Source: Microvirga terrestris (GTDB lineage Bacteria; Pseudomonadota; Alphaproteobacteria; Rhizobiales; Beijerinckiaceae). Taken from it: 64,000 nucleotides of DNA. Position numbers and translations under genes: made by a program. The notes below the pieces were generated by a model. That model was not told the DNA's origin and did not search any database. It worked only from the letters and a program-made list of their open reading frames with translations. Positions 9,473-17,563 of this stretch are shown here, one piece after another; positions within the stretch are counted from its first letter, which is position 1; each line of letters opens with the position of its first letter. The stretch spans positions 248,001 through 312,000 of the forward strand of contig NZ_JADQDN010000005.1 in NCBI RefSeq assembly GCF_015694425.1, given 5' to 3'.

Positions 9473-9676
9473 ATGACAGTCGAACGTGCGATCCTTCTGA
9501 CCGTCGGCGGGCTCATCATCGTCAGCGTCCTGCTCGCCGTTAGCGTCAACATCAACTGGCTTTGGCTCACCGGCGTCCTCGGCGCCCATCTGGTGCAGGC
9601 CTCGTTTACGGGCATGTGCCCTGTGGTGATGATGTTCAAACGTCTGGGTCTTCCAAGCAAACCCGGCTTCACCTGA
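9473..9676 (+). CDS. DUF2892/YgaP-like small membrane protein
   Basis: The 67-residue protein has two hydrophobic segments (about residues 5-24 and 27-45), followed by a CPVVMMFKRLG motif. That pattern matches the membrane domain seen in YgaP and free-standing DUF2892 proteins, often linked with sulfur or rhodanese chemistry. A GGAGG-type ribosome binding site precedes ATG 9473. The conserved Cys after the second helix is present. No rhodanese gene is adjacent, so the role is not defined. Confidence 0.75.
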   Translation: MTVERAILLTVGGLIIVSVLLAVSVNINWLWLTGVLGAHLVQASFTGMCPVVMMFKRLGLPSKPGFT

Positions 9677-9745
9677 GCACGAGCCCCTGGAGGCTTCTCC
9701 GGCCTGTCCTATGACTCTGTATGGGACAGAGGCACAGGAGCTTTC

Positions 9746-10129
9746 ATGGACGAATGGTTTCCATCGGCGCTGAAGCTGATGACGCGCGCCATCGAGATCG
9801 GCGGGATCGCCATCATCGTCCTAGGGATTCTCGGCGCCAGCCTCGCTGTCCCCTGGCAGGTGCTGCGGGGCCGCTCGGGATCCGAAGCTTTCACCCTGTA
9901 CCGCTCGAATCTGGGGCGCGCCATCCTGCTCGGCCTTGAGTTTCTCGTGGCGGCGGACATCATCAATACCGTGGCTATCGAACCGACGCTCCAGAGCCTC
10001 CTGATCCTCGGCGGCATCATCCTGATCCGCACCTTTCTGAGCTTCTCTCTCGAAGTCGAGATCGAGGGACGTTGGCCTTGGGACAGGCACAAGGGGGAGG
10101 ATGAGCGCCCGTCAGGCCGCACGGCATGA
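9746..10129 (+). CDS. DUF1622 family membrane protein
   Basis: This 127-residue integral membrane protein has three hydrophobic segments: around residues 15-38, 58-78 and 83-100. It matches DUF1622 proteins in length and in the central segment NLGRAILLGLEFLVAADII, where the Asp within the membrane is characteristic. Its function is unknown. ATG 9746 is preceded by CAGGAG. It follows the DUF2892 gene by 69 bases on the same strand and may be co-transcribed. Confidence 0.8.
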   Translation: MDEWFPSALKLMTRAIEIGGIAIIVLGILGASLAVPWQVLRGRSGSEAFTLYRSNLGRAILLGLEFLVAADIINTVAIEPTLQSLLILGGIILIRTFLSFSLEVEIEGRWPWDRHKGEDERPSGRTA

Positions 10130-10275
10130 ATGACAGGCAAGCCTTCCGACCCCCACGACAGGGCGATGATCCGTCACAAGGCATTGCTGCTCTCTTCATG
10201 ATGACGTTAGGGCAATCTCAAGAAACATTGCCCATAACGGCTTGTGCAATTCTTCAATAACTGCCGGAAGCGCCT

Positions 10276-11037
10276 GTGAGAGATACGCCGTCAGGATGCC
10301 AGGGATGCCGGAACGGCGAACCACTCCCCTTCGATTTCACGATGGCCTTCCACCCGATCGTCGATCTTGAGCGAGGGGGTATATGGGGTTATGAGGCGCT
10401 CGTGCGCGGCACCAAGGGCGAGCCCGCCGGTGCGATCCTGAGCCAGGTCGATGAGGAGCGGCAGTACAAGTTCGACCAGGCCTGCCGGGTCAAGGCCATC
10501 GAACTGGCAGGACGCCTTTTTCCGGCAATGGAAAACACAAGGCTGTCCATCAACTTCATGCCGAATGCCGTCTACGAGCCGGCCGCCTGCATCAGGACAT
10601 CCCTCGAAACAGCACGCCGCGTCGGTTTCGACATGAAACGCATCATGTTCGAGTTCACCGAGAACGAGCGCATGGCGGACACGAAGCACGTCGCCAGGAT
10701 CATCGCGGAATACAGACGTCTCGGCTTCATCACGGCCATCGACGATTTCGGCGCCGGTCACGCGGGCCTGAACCTCCTCGCCAACTTCCAGACCGACCTC
10801 ATCAAGATCGACATGGAGCTGATCCGCGGGATCACGGATTCCGCGGCCCGTCAGGCTATTGTCGCGGGCATCCTGCTGATCGCACGCTCGCTCGACATCA
10901 CGATCATCGCCGAAGGCATCGAGACGGAGGCGGAGCTTGCGACCCTGAAGAGCGCCGGCATCAACCTGTTTCAGGGGTTTCTGTTCGCTCGTCCTGCCAT
11001 CGAAAGCCTGCCGCCGGTCTCATTTACCGCAGGATAG
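10276..11037 (+). CDS. EAL-domain protein, putative c-di-GMP phosphodiesterase
   Basis: The 253-residue protein is a stand-alone EAL domain that would hydrolyse c-di-GMP to pGpG in the cytosol. Present are YEALVR (E of EAL), NFMPN (metal-binding Asn), FEFTEN, IDDFGAG (metal-binding Asp pair), LIKIDMELI (catalytic Lys) and IIAEGIETEAE (loop 6 Glu). All main catalytic residues appear intact, so activity is likely. No sensory domain or membrane segment is attached. GTG 10276 is used because no suitable ATG exists before the first strand; the N terminus contains CQGC, like a small Cys pair of unknown role. Confidence 0.9.
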   Translation: MRDTPSGCQGCRNGEPLPFDFTMAFHPIVDLERGGIWGYEALVRGTKGEPAGAILSQVDEERQYKFDQACRVKAIELAGRLFPAMENTRLSINFMPNAVYEPAACIRTSLETARRVGFDMKRIMFEFTENERMADTKHVARIIAEYRRLGFITAIDDFGAGHAGLNLLANFQTDLIKIDMELIRGITDSAARQAIVAGILLIARSLDITIIAEGIETEAELATLKSAGINLFQGFLFARPAIESLPPVSFTAG

Positions 11038-11121
11038 GAGGCATTTAGGACACGACCTGTTTCTCCCGCGCATGACTTGAGCGGCGGCCCAACCCTGGGC
11101 GACCACTCCTGTTGAGGCCAA

Positions 11122-12375
11122 TCAATCGCTCACATGCACCAAAACATGCCGTTTCTTGCCGACCGTCAGCTTCAAGGCGCCCTTGGTGAGATCGCCTGCC
11201 GTGACAGGGGTATCCGCATCCTGCACGAGAGAGCCGTTGAGCCTCGCCCCGTTGTTGAGCACGAGACGACGGGCTTCGCTCTTGGAGGCGGACAGCCCTG
11301 CCTGGACGAGAAGCTGAGCGACGGTCACACCGGAATCGAGTTCTGCCCGTGACAGATCGATGCTCGGAAGCCCGGCGGCATGCTCCCCCGCCTCGAAGGT
11401 TCTGCGAGCCGTTTCCGCCGCGTCTCTCGCCGCCTCCTCGCCATGAGCAAGCCTGGTCGCTTCCATGGCGAGGATCTGCTTCGCCTCGTTGATCTCCTGA
11501 CCCGCAAGCTGCCCGAGACGATGCACCTCGTCGAGCGGCAGCTCGGTGAAGAGACGCAGGAAGCGGGCGACATCATCGTCCTCGACGTTGCGCCAGAACT
11601 GCCAGAACTCGTAAGGGCTGAGTTTCTCCGCATTGAGCCACACGGCGCCACTCGCCGTCTTGCCCATCTTGGCCCCAGTGGAGGTGGTGAGCAGCGGCGT
11701 CGTCAGGCCGAAGAGCTGGCGCTGGTCGATGCGGCGAGCGAGCTCGATCCCGTTGACGATGTTGCCCCACTGGTCCGATCCGCCCATCTGCAGCACGCAA
11801 GCATGATGGCGCGACAGCTCCAGGAAGTCGAAGGCCTGCAGGACCATGTAGTTGAACTCGAGCAGCGTGAGCGGCTGCTCCCGCTCCAGCCGCTGGCGCA
11901 CGCTGTCGAAACTCAGCATCCGGTTGATCGTGAAATGCGTGCCGAAATGGCGCAGGAACGGCAGGTAGCGCAACGGGTCGAGCCAATCGGCATTGTCCAC
12001 CGTCACGGCGTCGGTCGGCCCATCGCCGAAGGTGAGGTACCGGGAGAAGACCTGCCTCAATCCCGCAGCGTTCCTGGCGATCAGCTCCCCGTCGAGCAGC
12101 GGCCGGCTCGCATCGCGAAAGCTCGGATCGCCGATCTGCGAGGTGCCGCCGCCGATGAGCACGACCGGCTTGTGGCCGCACTTCTGCAGCCAGCGCAGGG
12201 TCATGATCTGCACGAGGCTTCCAATATGCAGGCTGTCCGCCGTGGCGTCGAAGCCGATATAGGCCGCGACTGGCCCTAGTGAGAGCCGCTCGTCGAGAGC
12301 GGCCAGATCGGTGCATTGATGAATGAAGCCGCGCTCGGTGAGCGTCTTCAGGAATTCGGATTTCGGGGTGCTCAT
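11122..12375 (-). CDS. tyrS: Tyrosyl-tRNA synthetase
   Basis: The 417-residue class I synthetase attaches tyrosine to tRNA-Tyr. The catalytic domain contains [15 protein letters not shown] (HIGH motif as HIGS), the tyrosine-binding [14 protein letters not shown] region and [10 protein letters not shown], then KMGKT as the KMSKS loop. A C-terminal S4 RNA-binding domain follows ([18 protein letters not shown]). Length and order fit the TyrRS-1 type. ATG 12375 is preceded by CAGGAGACA. It is transcribed alone; the 344-bp upstream space holds a hairpin and a dispersed palindromic repeat. Confidence 0.97.
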   Translation of the reverse strand: MSTPKSEFLKTLTERGFIHQCTDLAALDERLSLGPVAAYIGFDATADSLHIGSLVQIMTLRWLQKCGHKPVVLIGGGTSQIGDPSFRDASRPLLDGELIARNAAGLRQVFSRYLTFGDGPTDAVTVDNADWLDPLRYLPFLRHFGTHFTINRMLSFDSVRQRLEREQPLTLLEFNYMVLQAFDFLELSRHHACVLQMGGSDQWGNIVNGIELARRIDQRQLFGLTTPLLTTSTGAKMGKTASGAVWLNAEKLSPYEFWQFWRNVEDDDVARFLRLFTELPLDEVHRLGQLAGQEINEAKQILAMEATRLAHGEEAARDAAETARRTFEAGEHAAGLPSIDLSRAELDSGVTVAQLLVQAGLSASKSEARRLVLNNGARLNGSLVQDADTPVTAGDLTKGALKLTVGKKRHVLVHVSD

Positions 12376-12430
12376 GTCTGTCTCCTGGGGTTTAGCGGAA
12401 GCCGCTGCCCGGAGACCTGATCACCAAATG

Positions 12431-12455
12431 AAGATGCCGCCGGAGAGCGGCGGCA
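12431..12455. other. GC-rich hairpin upstream of tyrS
   Basis: GATGCCGCC and GGCGGCATC form a perfect 9-bp stem with a seven-base loop about 55-80 bases before the tyrS start, in the probable leader. No T tract follows in the tyrS direction, so it may be a structured leader or a repeat remnant rather than an intrinsic terminator. Confidence 0.4.
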
Positions 12456-12595
12456 TCGAACGTCTGGTCGCAACCGAACGGAGCCGCCCTATGGGGACGG
12501 CGTAAAATAGTTCGTGAAAGTGGTACGGCCGGTGATCATGGGAGCATTCTTATGAGCGCGAGGCTGGATCGTCAACAGGGTTCAGAAATACGGGT

Positions 12596-12695
12596 TGTCA
12601 TTCCCGGCCGGAGCGTCAGCGGTGGGGAAGGGAATCCACTCGCACGCTCAGCGCCAGGGATCCCCTTCCCTCGCTGACGCTCGCCGGAGATGACA
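12596..12695. repeat. 100-bp imperfect palindromic repeat, copy 1
   Basis: The element runs from TGTCATTCCCGGCCGGAGC to CGCCGGAGATGACA and folds into a long imperfect hairpin, with inner arms GGGGAAGGGAATCC and GGATCCCCTTCCC. A second copy of almost the same length lies at 53095-53194. No coding capacity is seen. Together with the hairpin above, it accounts for most of the gene-free stretch 12376-12719. Confidence 0.85.
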
Positions 12696-12719
12696 AGGAG
12701 TTAGCCGGTTATCGGCTGC

Positions 12720-13694
12720 CTAGAAATAGGCTTTCAGATTTCCGCGTACCCGCTCCAGCACCGACACGTTCGGATCCGGCAGCGCGAAACTCTGACCCGT
12801 GATCCGCTCGAAGGCATCGATATAGACCCGTGAGGTTTCCAGAACCACGTCCTGAGGAATCTCCGGGACATCGTCCTTGTAGGGATCGCAGCGCGCCACC
12901 ACCCAGTTCCGGACAAAATCCTTGTCGAAGCTCTCGGGCCGCTCGCCTGCCTCGAAACGCTGCTGGTAGCTTTCAAGGAACCAGTAGCGGCTCGAGTCCG
13001 GGGTGTGGATCTCGTCGGCGATCGTGATGGTGCCGTTCTCGTCGATGCCGAACTCGTATTTCGTGTCGACGAGGATGAGGCCGCGCTCGCGCGCCATCTC
13101 CCGGCCCTTCGCGAAGAGCGCGAAGGCATAGTCGGAGACCGTGCGCCACTGCGCCTCGGTCAGGAGCCCTTGGCCGACGATCTCGGCGGGCGTCAGCGGC
13201 TCGTCATGGCCGCCATGAAAGGCCTTGCTCGTCGGCGTGATGATGGTCTGCGGCAGCTTCTCGTTGTCGCGCATGCCATCCGGCAGGCGAATGCCATACA
13301 TCTCGCGCTCGCCCTTCTTGTAGATGGAGAGGATCGAGGTGCCCGTCGTGCCGGCAAGAAAGTCCCGCACCACGATCTCGACCGGCAGGATGGTGAGCTT
13401 GCGCCCGATCAGCACGTTCGGATCCGGGTATTCGATGACGTGGTTGGGGCAGATATCCGCCGTCTTCTCGAACCAGAACCTCGCCGTCTGAGTCAGCACC
13501 TGGCCCTTGAGCGGAATGGCCGCGAGGTTTCGGTCGAAGGCGCTCAACCGGTCGGAGGCAATGATGATGCGGCGCCCGTCCGGCAGGTCGTAGTTGTCGC
13601 GCACCTTGCCGCGGTAATGGTTCGGCAGCTCCGGGATGGTGGCGTCCTCGAGGACGTAACCGGCATAGGCTCCAAGGGCTGCTTTATCGACCAT
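12720..13694 (-). CDS. purC: Phosphoribosylaminoimidazole-succinocarboxamide synthase, long form
   Basis: The 324-residue enzyme joins aspartate to CAIR with ATP in purine synthesis. Signatures are [38 protein letters not shown] and [11 protein letters not shown], plus [12 protein letters not shown] near the C-terminal third. The length is nearer to the yeast Ade1 type than to the roughly 240-residue E. coli PurC. Many alphaproteobacteria carry a second, short purC in the purine operon, so this may be one of two. No other pur gene is adjacent. ATG 13694 has AGGTGAGC directly upstream; GTG 13700 is an alternative. Confidence 0.92.
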   Translation of the reverse strand: MVDKAALGAYAGYVLEDATIPELPNHYRGKVRDNYDLPDGRRIIIASDRLSAFDRNLAAIPLKGQVLTQTARFWFEKTADICPNHVIEYPDPNVLIGRKLTILPVEIVVRDFLAGTTGTSILSIYKKGEREMYGIRLPDGMRDNEKLPQTIITPTSKAFHGGHDEPLTPAEIVGQGLLTEAQWRTVSDYAFALFAKGREMARERGLILVDTKYEFGIDENGTITIADEIHTPDSSRYWFLESYQQRFEAGERPESFDKDFVRNWVVARCDPYKDDVPEIPQDVVLETSRVYIDAFERITGQSFALPDPNVSVLERVRGNLKAYF

Positions 13695-13827
13695 GCTCAC
13701 CTGCCAAGGATTTCTGGGCGCCGCACGGGAACGGCGGCAGGCGGAGTTCTAGCCAGAAATCGCGCCCATGCTAGACCCCGGATGGCAAAAACCTGTCCTT
13801 TCCACCAGAACGGGCCAGCTCCCGCCT

Positions 13828-14901
13828 CTACTGCGTCGCACGGGCATCCCTGCGATAGGTTGCATTGACGCCAGACAAGGTCACAGTAGTCTCGTAGCCC
13901 TGAGCGTCGACGATGGTCCACGCTTTGAGCGCATTGGCCCGGGTGTCAAAGCGGAGCGTGATCTTGGACGTGCCGCCGAGGGTCGCTGAGTCGTCGAAGC
14001 GGACGGTCACAACACCGTCGCGGCCCACCTGCACGTCACGCACCTTGGTGTCGCGCGACAGGTCGATATTGTCCTGCACCAGGAATTTTAGGGGTGTCTG
14101 GGCGACGGGATAGACATCATTGGTGCCGAGTTTCTTGTCGCGGATCGCCACGTTGCGCCCATCGGAAATCACCTCGAGGGTACTCGGCGGCGCATAGGCG
14201 AAATGGAACTGGCCTGGGCGGCGCATGGAGAGATTGCCCTCCGCCTGCTGACCGTTGGGGTTCTTCTGCACGAAATAGGCCGACAGCTGATCGATGCTGT
14301 TGAAATAGGCATTCACCCGGTCGAGGGCCTCCTCCGGGGATTTCGGACCGGGCGGTGAGGTCGGGGTCGGAGCCGATGCAGGCGCCGCCACGGCCGTGAC
14401 GGCTGGAGCAGCCTGAACCGGGGTGGAGCGTGCAGGCTTCGGCGGCTCGGTCACCTTGACCGGAGGCGATGCCTCGACCGGTTTGGGCGGCTCTGCCGTC
14501 TGGGCCGGCGCTGGGGGGGCTGGCTTCTGAGGCGCGGGCGCGGGCGGTTGAGAAACTGGCTTTTCGGAGACGGCGGCAGGAGCCTGGGGCTTTGGCTGCG
14601 GTTTCGAGGCCGTCTGAGGAGCAGGCTGAGGCTTCGGCTGAGCGGCCTTCTGTGGCGCAGGGGCCAGCGGCTTCGGAGCGGCCGCGCTCGGCTGTGGCCG
14701 CGATTGAGCTTGCGGGCTCGGCTTTGCAGGCGCCGGTGCAGCCGACTCGACCTGAGGGGCGCTTGCGGGCGGGGCGGGTTTCTTGAAGACGCCGTCCAGG
14801 AACCGGGTCAGTGGATCGGAGGGCTGCTGAGCAGCGGCCGGGGACACGCACGCCAGGGCGAGAGCAAGACCGAGAATGTAACGCGGGGACGAATGGAGCA
14901 T
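13828..14901 (-). CDS. LolA-like outer-membrane lipoprotein carrier with long Pro/Ala-rich linker
   Basis: The 357-residue protein begins with a signal peptide (cleavage likely after SPAAAQ, about residue 25). A very Pro/Ala/Lys/Gln-rich segment follows at about residues 41-187, then a LolA-type domain at 187-357. The LolA part shows ALDRVNAYFNSIDQLSAYFVQ, the MRRPGQFHFAY strand, LKFLVQDNIDL and a C-terminal strand with VTLSGVNATY. LolA proteins carry lipoproteins across the periplasm, but usual LolA is about 180-200 residues and lacks such a linker. The linker may let it span the periplasm. ATG 14901 is chosen over an upstream start because it gives a proper signal peptide. Confidence 0.8.
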   Translation of the reverse strand: MLHSSPRYILGLALALACVSPAAAQQPSDPLTRFLDGVFKKPAPPASAPQVESAAPAPAKPSPQAQSRPQPSAAAPKPLAPAPQKAAQPKPQPAPQTASKPQPKPQAPAAVSEKPVSQPPAPAPQKPAPPAPAQTAEPPKPVEASPPVKVTEPPKPARSTPVQAAPAVTAVAAPASAPTPTSPPGPKSPEEALDRVNAYFNSIDQLSAYFVQKNPNGQQAEGNLSMRRPGQFHFAYAPPSTLEVISDGRNVAIRDKKLGTNDVYPVAQTPLKFLVQDNIDLSRDTKVRDVQVGRDGVVTVRFDDSATLGGTSKITLRFDTRANALKAWTIVDAQGYETTVTLSGVNATYRRDARATQ

Positions 14902-15035
14902 GACGCCACTGCTAACCTGAAAAAGCACGAAGGCCGGTGCGCAAAAGCACGGCTCATCAAGGATTTATGGCTTGGATAAGAGGCTGAATGAAGGCGGGAA
15001 CCTTGACGGTGAAAGCGATACGCGTCCAGGGCGCG

Positions 15036-15575
15036 TCAAGCGGCATCCGCCATCTCGTCGTCATCCACGGCCTGACGGACGGGCGCAGGCCGCGGCTTTG
15101 GGGTGCGCGGACGGGAGGGTTGCCGCTTCTTGGCCTTGGCGGCTGGCTTCGACGGGCTGCCGATGCCTTTCCACCAGGCTTGCCAACTCCAGGCACCCGG
15201 TCCTGTAAGGATGTAGAAGAGAAGCCCGGCGAGAACTCCGAGATGGGAAAGGAACACAACCTGCTCGGTCTGACGCGTCAGGCCGCCGTAATCCCAGAAA
15301 CGGTGCAGGGTTCCGGTCGTCACCACGAGGGCGGCGATCAGGACGGAAGCGCTCAGGCGTGGGGCTAGGCCTAAAACCAAGGCCAGAGGCCCGAAGACCT
15401 CTGCCATGACGACGATGGTTGCTACCACATCCCCGTAGGGCATGCCCTTCATGGTCAATGTCGCGGCAAAGCCCGAGATGTTGGCGGCGCGTCCGATGGC
15501 CGCCGGCAGGAAGCAGCCCGCCAGCAGAAGGCGGTTCAGCAGCAGAACTCCGTTGACCCCTGCACCCCTGTCCAT
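15036..15575 (-). CDS. DoxX family membrane protein with basic tail
   Basis: The 179-residue protein has four hydrophobic segments in the first about 130 residues (LLLNRLLLAGCFLPAAIG, VVATIVVMAEVFGPLALVL, LSASVLIAALVV, VVFLSHLGVLAGLLFYIL), as in DoxX proteins, inner-membrane proteins of unclear and diverse role. The Lys/Arg/Pro-rich C terminus of about 40 residues is unusual and may contact nucleic acid, lipid head groups or a partner. ATG 15575 is preceded by AGGGGC; ATG 15629 is a possible longer start without a clear ribosome binding site. Confidence 0.78.
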   Translation of the reverse strand: MDRGAGVNGVLLLNRLLLAGCFLPAAIGRAANISGFAATLTMKGMPYGDVVATIVVMAEVFGPLALVLGLAPRLSASVLIAALVVTTGTLHRFWDYGGLTRQTEQVVFLSHLGVLAGLLFYILTGPGAWSWQAWWKGIGSPSKPAAKAKKRQPSRPRTPKPRPAPVRQAVDDDEMADAA

Positions 15576-15683
15576 GCCCCTGCCCTTTCGCGTCGGCCAG
15601 CCGGGAATCGGTTGGCGCCAGGACAGCATTTGACGGAAAGGTTCTTAACCTGTTCTTAGCGCCGCCAGAGGTTTCAGGGATCT

Positions 15684-16676
15684 CTACAGCTTGAGATTCC
15701 GTTCCCGCAGCATGCTTTCCCAGCGCATGGAGTGATCCACGATGCTGGCGAGGTCATCGTGCCGCGGCTCCCATCCCAGCCGGGAGCGGATTCGATCCGA
15801 ATTCGCCACGATCGTCACCGGATCGCCGGCCCGGCGGGGCGCAAAGCGCGCCTCGACAGGCTTTCCAGAGACCTTGCGCACTGTCTCGATGACCTCGGAG
15901 ACCGAATAGCCATGCCCGTAGCCGCAATTCACCACAAGGCTCTCCCCTCCCTGGTCGAGATGGTTCAGAGCAAGCATGTGGGCTGCGATCAGATCGGTCA
16001 CGTGGATATAATCCCGGATGCAGGTTCCATCCGGCGTCGGATAGTCGGAGCCGAATACCTCCATGTGGGAGCGCATGCCGAGCGCGGTCTGGATTGCCAC
16101 CTTGATGAGATGGGTGGCATTGGCCGTGGACTGGCCGTGGCGCATGGCGGGGTCGGACCCGGCGACATTGAAATAACGCAGGATCACGTAGCGCATGTCG
16201 TGGGCCGCTGCGACGTCACGCAGCATCACCTCGGTCAGCTGCTTGGAGCTGCCATAGGGAGACAGGGGGGCCAGCGGCGCATCCTCGCCGAGCGGCTGGT
16301 CGGAGGCATTGCCATAAACGGCAGCAGTCGAGGAGAAGACGAACTTCTTAACGTTGGCCGCCACGGCAGCGGCCATCAGGGAGCGACTCTTGACGGTGTT
16401 GTTGAGGTAATAGCCCAGCGGATCCGTCACGGATTCAGGCACGACCAGCTTTGCGGCGAAATGCGCGATTGCGTCGATCTTGTAGGATTGCAGGGTCCGC
16501 AGAACCAGCTCGTAATCGCCAATATCGCCCACAACGAGCGGCACGCCCTCCGGGACCGACCACCGGAAGCCGGTCGACAAATTATCGAACACGATGGGCT
16601 TGTGACCGGCATCGAGGAGGGCCAGAACCATGTGGCCGCCGATATAACCGGCACCGCCCGTGACAAGAACGTTCAT
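15684..16676 (-). CDS. galE: UDP-glucose 4-epimerase
   Basis: The 330-residue short-chain dehydrogenase-type enzyme interconverts UDP-glucose and UDP-galactose with bound NAD. It has the Rossmann motif GGAGYIGGHM at the N terminus, STAAVYGN with the catalytic Ser/Thr, SPYGSSK with the catalytic Tyr and Lys, and YFNVAGSDP. TCIRDYIHVTDL is the typical GalE segment near residue 220. It probably supplies galactose for polysaccharide or LPS. The start ATG 16676 follows AGGAGAT. It is a single-gene unit. Confidence 0.95.
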   Translation of the reverse strand: MNVLVTGGAGYIGGHMVLALLDAGHKPIVFDNLSTGFRWSVPEGVPLVVGDIGDYELVLRTLQSYKIDAIAHFAAKLVVPESVTDPLGYYLNNTVKSRSLMAAAVAANVKKFVFSSTAAVYGNASDQPLGEDAPLAPLSPYGSSKQLTEVMLRDVAAAHDMRYVILRYFNVAGSDPAMRHGQSTANATHLIKVAIQTALGMRSHMEVFGSDYPTPDGTCIRDYIHVTDLIAAHMLALNHLDQGGESLVVNCGYGHGYSVSEVIETVRKVSGKPVEARFAPRRAGDPVTIVANSDRIRSRLGWEPRHDDLASIVDHSMRWESMLRERNLKL

Positions 16677-16782
16677 GAGATCTCCTGGAGATGGTCGCTC
16701 AACATTGTGTCATGGTGGCTCTATTGCAGCTGGATTTCCAGATCAACCCGACCGCAATCGACGTTAGAATAGCCTGTCAGAC

Positions 16783-17109
16783 ATGGACGGATGCAGAATG
16801 GACGATCGCAGGGAATATTGGTGGGTTCGCCATGAGGCCAGGATCCAGCCGGCCGAGGTGGGTTTTGTGGGGGGCATTCCGGTGAGCTTTCGGTTCATTG
16901 GAATGACCGGCAGCGTTCCGGCAGCATCGGCTGAACTGATCGAGCGGCTGCCCTCTCCTCCCGTGCCGCTCATCAGCCCCCATGCCGAGCCATCGCAGCA
17001 ACCGCAGGCCCAACCTCAGCGGCGCGGTTCGTGGCTGTGGTTTATCGGTGTCCTTCTCCTGATCCTCGTCGCGCAATGCTCAGGACAGCTTTTCGACATG
17101 CTCAAGTGA
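16783..17109 (+). CDS. Hypothetical tail-anchored membrane protein
   Basis: The 108-residue protein has a soluble N-terminal half, a Pro/Gln-rich spacer (about residues 56-80) and one C-terminal transmembrane helix (WLWFIGVLLLILVAQC), followed by a short tail. No family is recognised. Two ATG starts, 16783 and 16798, are possible and neither has a clear ribosome binding site. It is divergent from galE. A tail-anchored topology with the N terminus in the cytoplasm is an inference. Confidence 0.5.
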   Translation: MDGCRMDDRREYWWVRHEARIQPAEVGFVGGIPVSFRFIGMTGSVPAASAELIERLPSPPVPLISPHAEPSQQPQAQPQRRGSWLWFIGVLLLILVAQCSGQLFDMLK

Positions 17110-17563
17110 AGCAGGCGCCCCCAAACTTGGCTATATGTTCCAGACCTCTTCTGGGAAGGATTAGATCCATTTGAGGTAGAGCAGATACTTCAACAGCATT
17201 AGCCCTCGTCGAGATACCGGGCGCATTAACTCGGAATTGCATCTGCAATACAAAATTGCTCCATTTCGAATTTGAGAAATTGCCTATTTAATCTTGAGCA
17301 ATCCGGCAGTTGCTGCAGAGGAAACAGCCTTATGCTCATGACTACACCAGAGGCGGGACCGTCTCCGCCTTGATGATCGGAATGGATCGCCTGCTCTAAC
17401 GGCAGCGGTACTTCCTCAGACTGACACCAAAGCGGCTGTGAACGACGCCGCACCGATCGCCGAAACACGACACCTGGCAGTCATTGCAAGTGCTGGACGA
17501 CGTTCCGGTGACGATGGCGCATGCCAGCAAGCTCCTCGACCCATTCAAGAAGGATACGAAATA
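17110..17563. other. 454-bp gene-free stretch, relatively AT-rich
   Basis: No convincing gene or RNA is seen. The portion 17225-17330 is clearly richer in A and T than the surroundings, which suits a regulatory region for the large RTX gene. A short open frame from 17442 ends in TAA overlapping the ATG at 17564 but has no good start. A remnant gene cannot be excluded. Confidence 0.5.

Noticed and set aside
17438-17563. N-terminal extension of the RTX protein from GTG 17438
   Set aside because: The ATG at 17564 has the ribosome binding site and aligns with the AlgE N terminus; the extension is low in structure.
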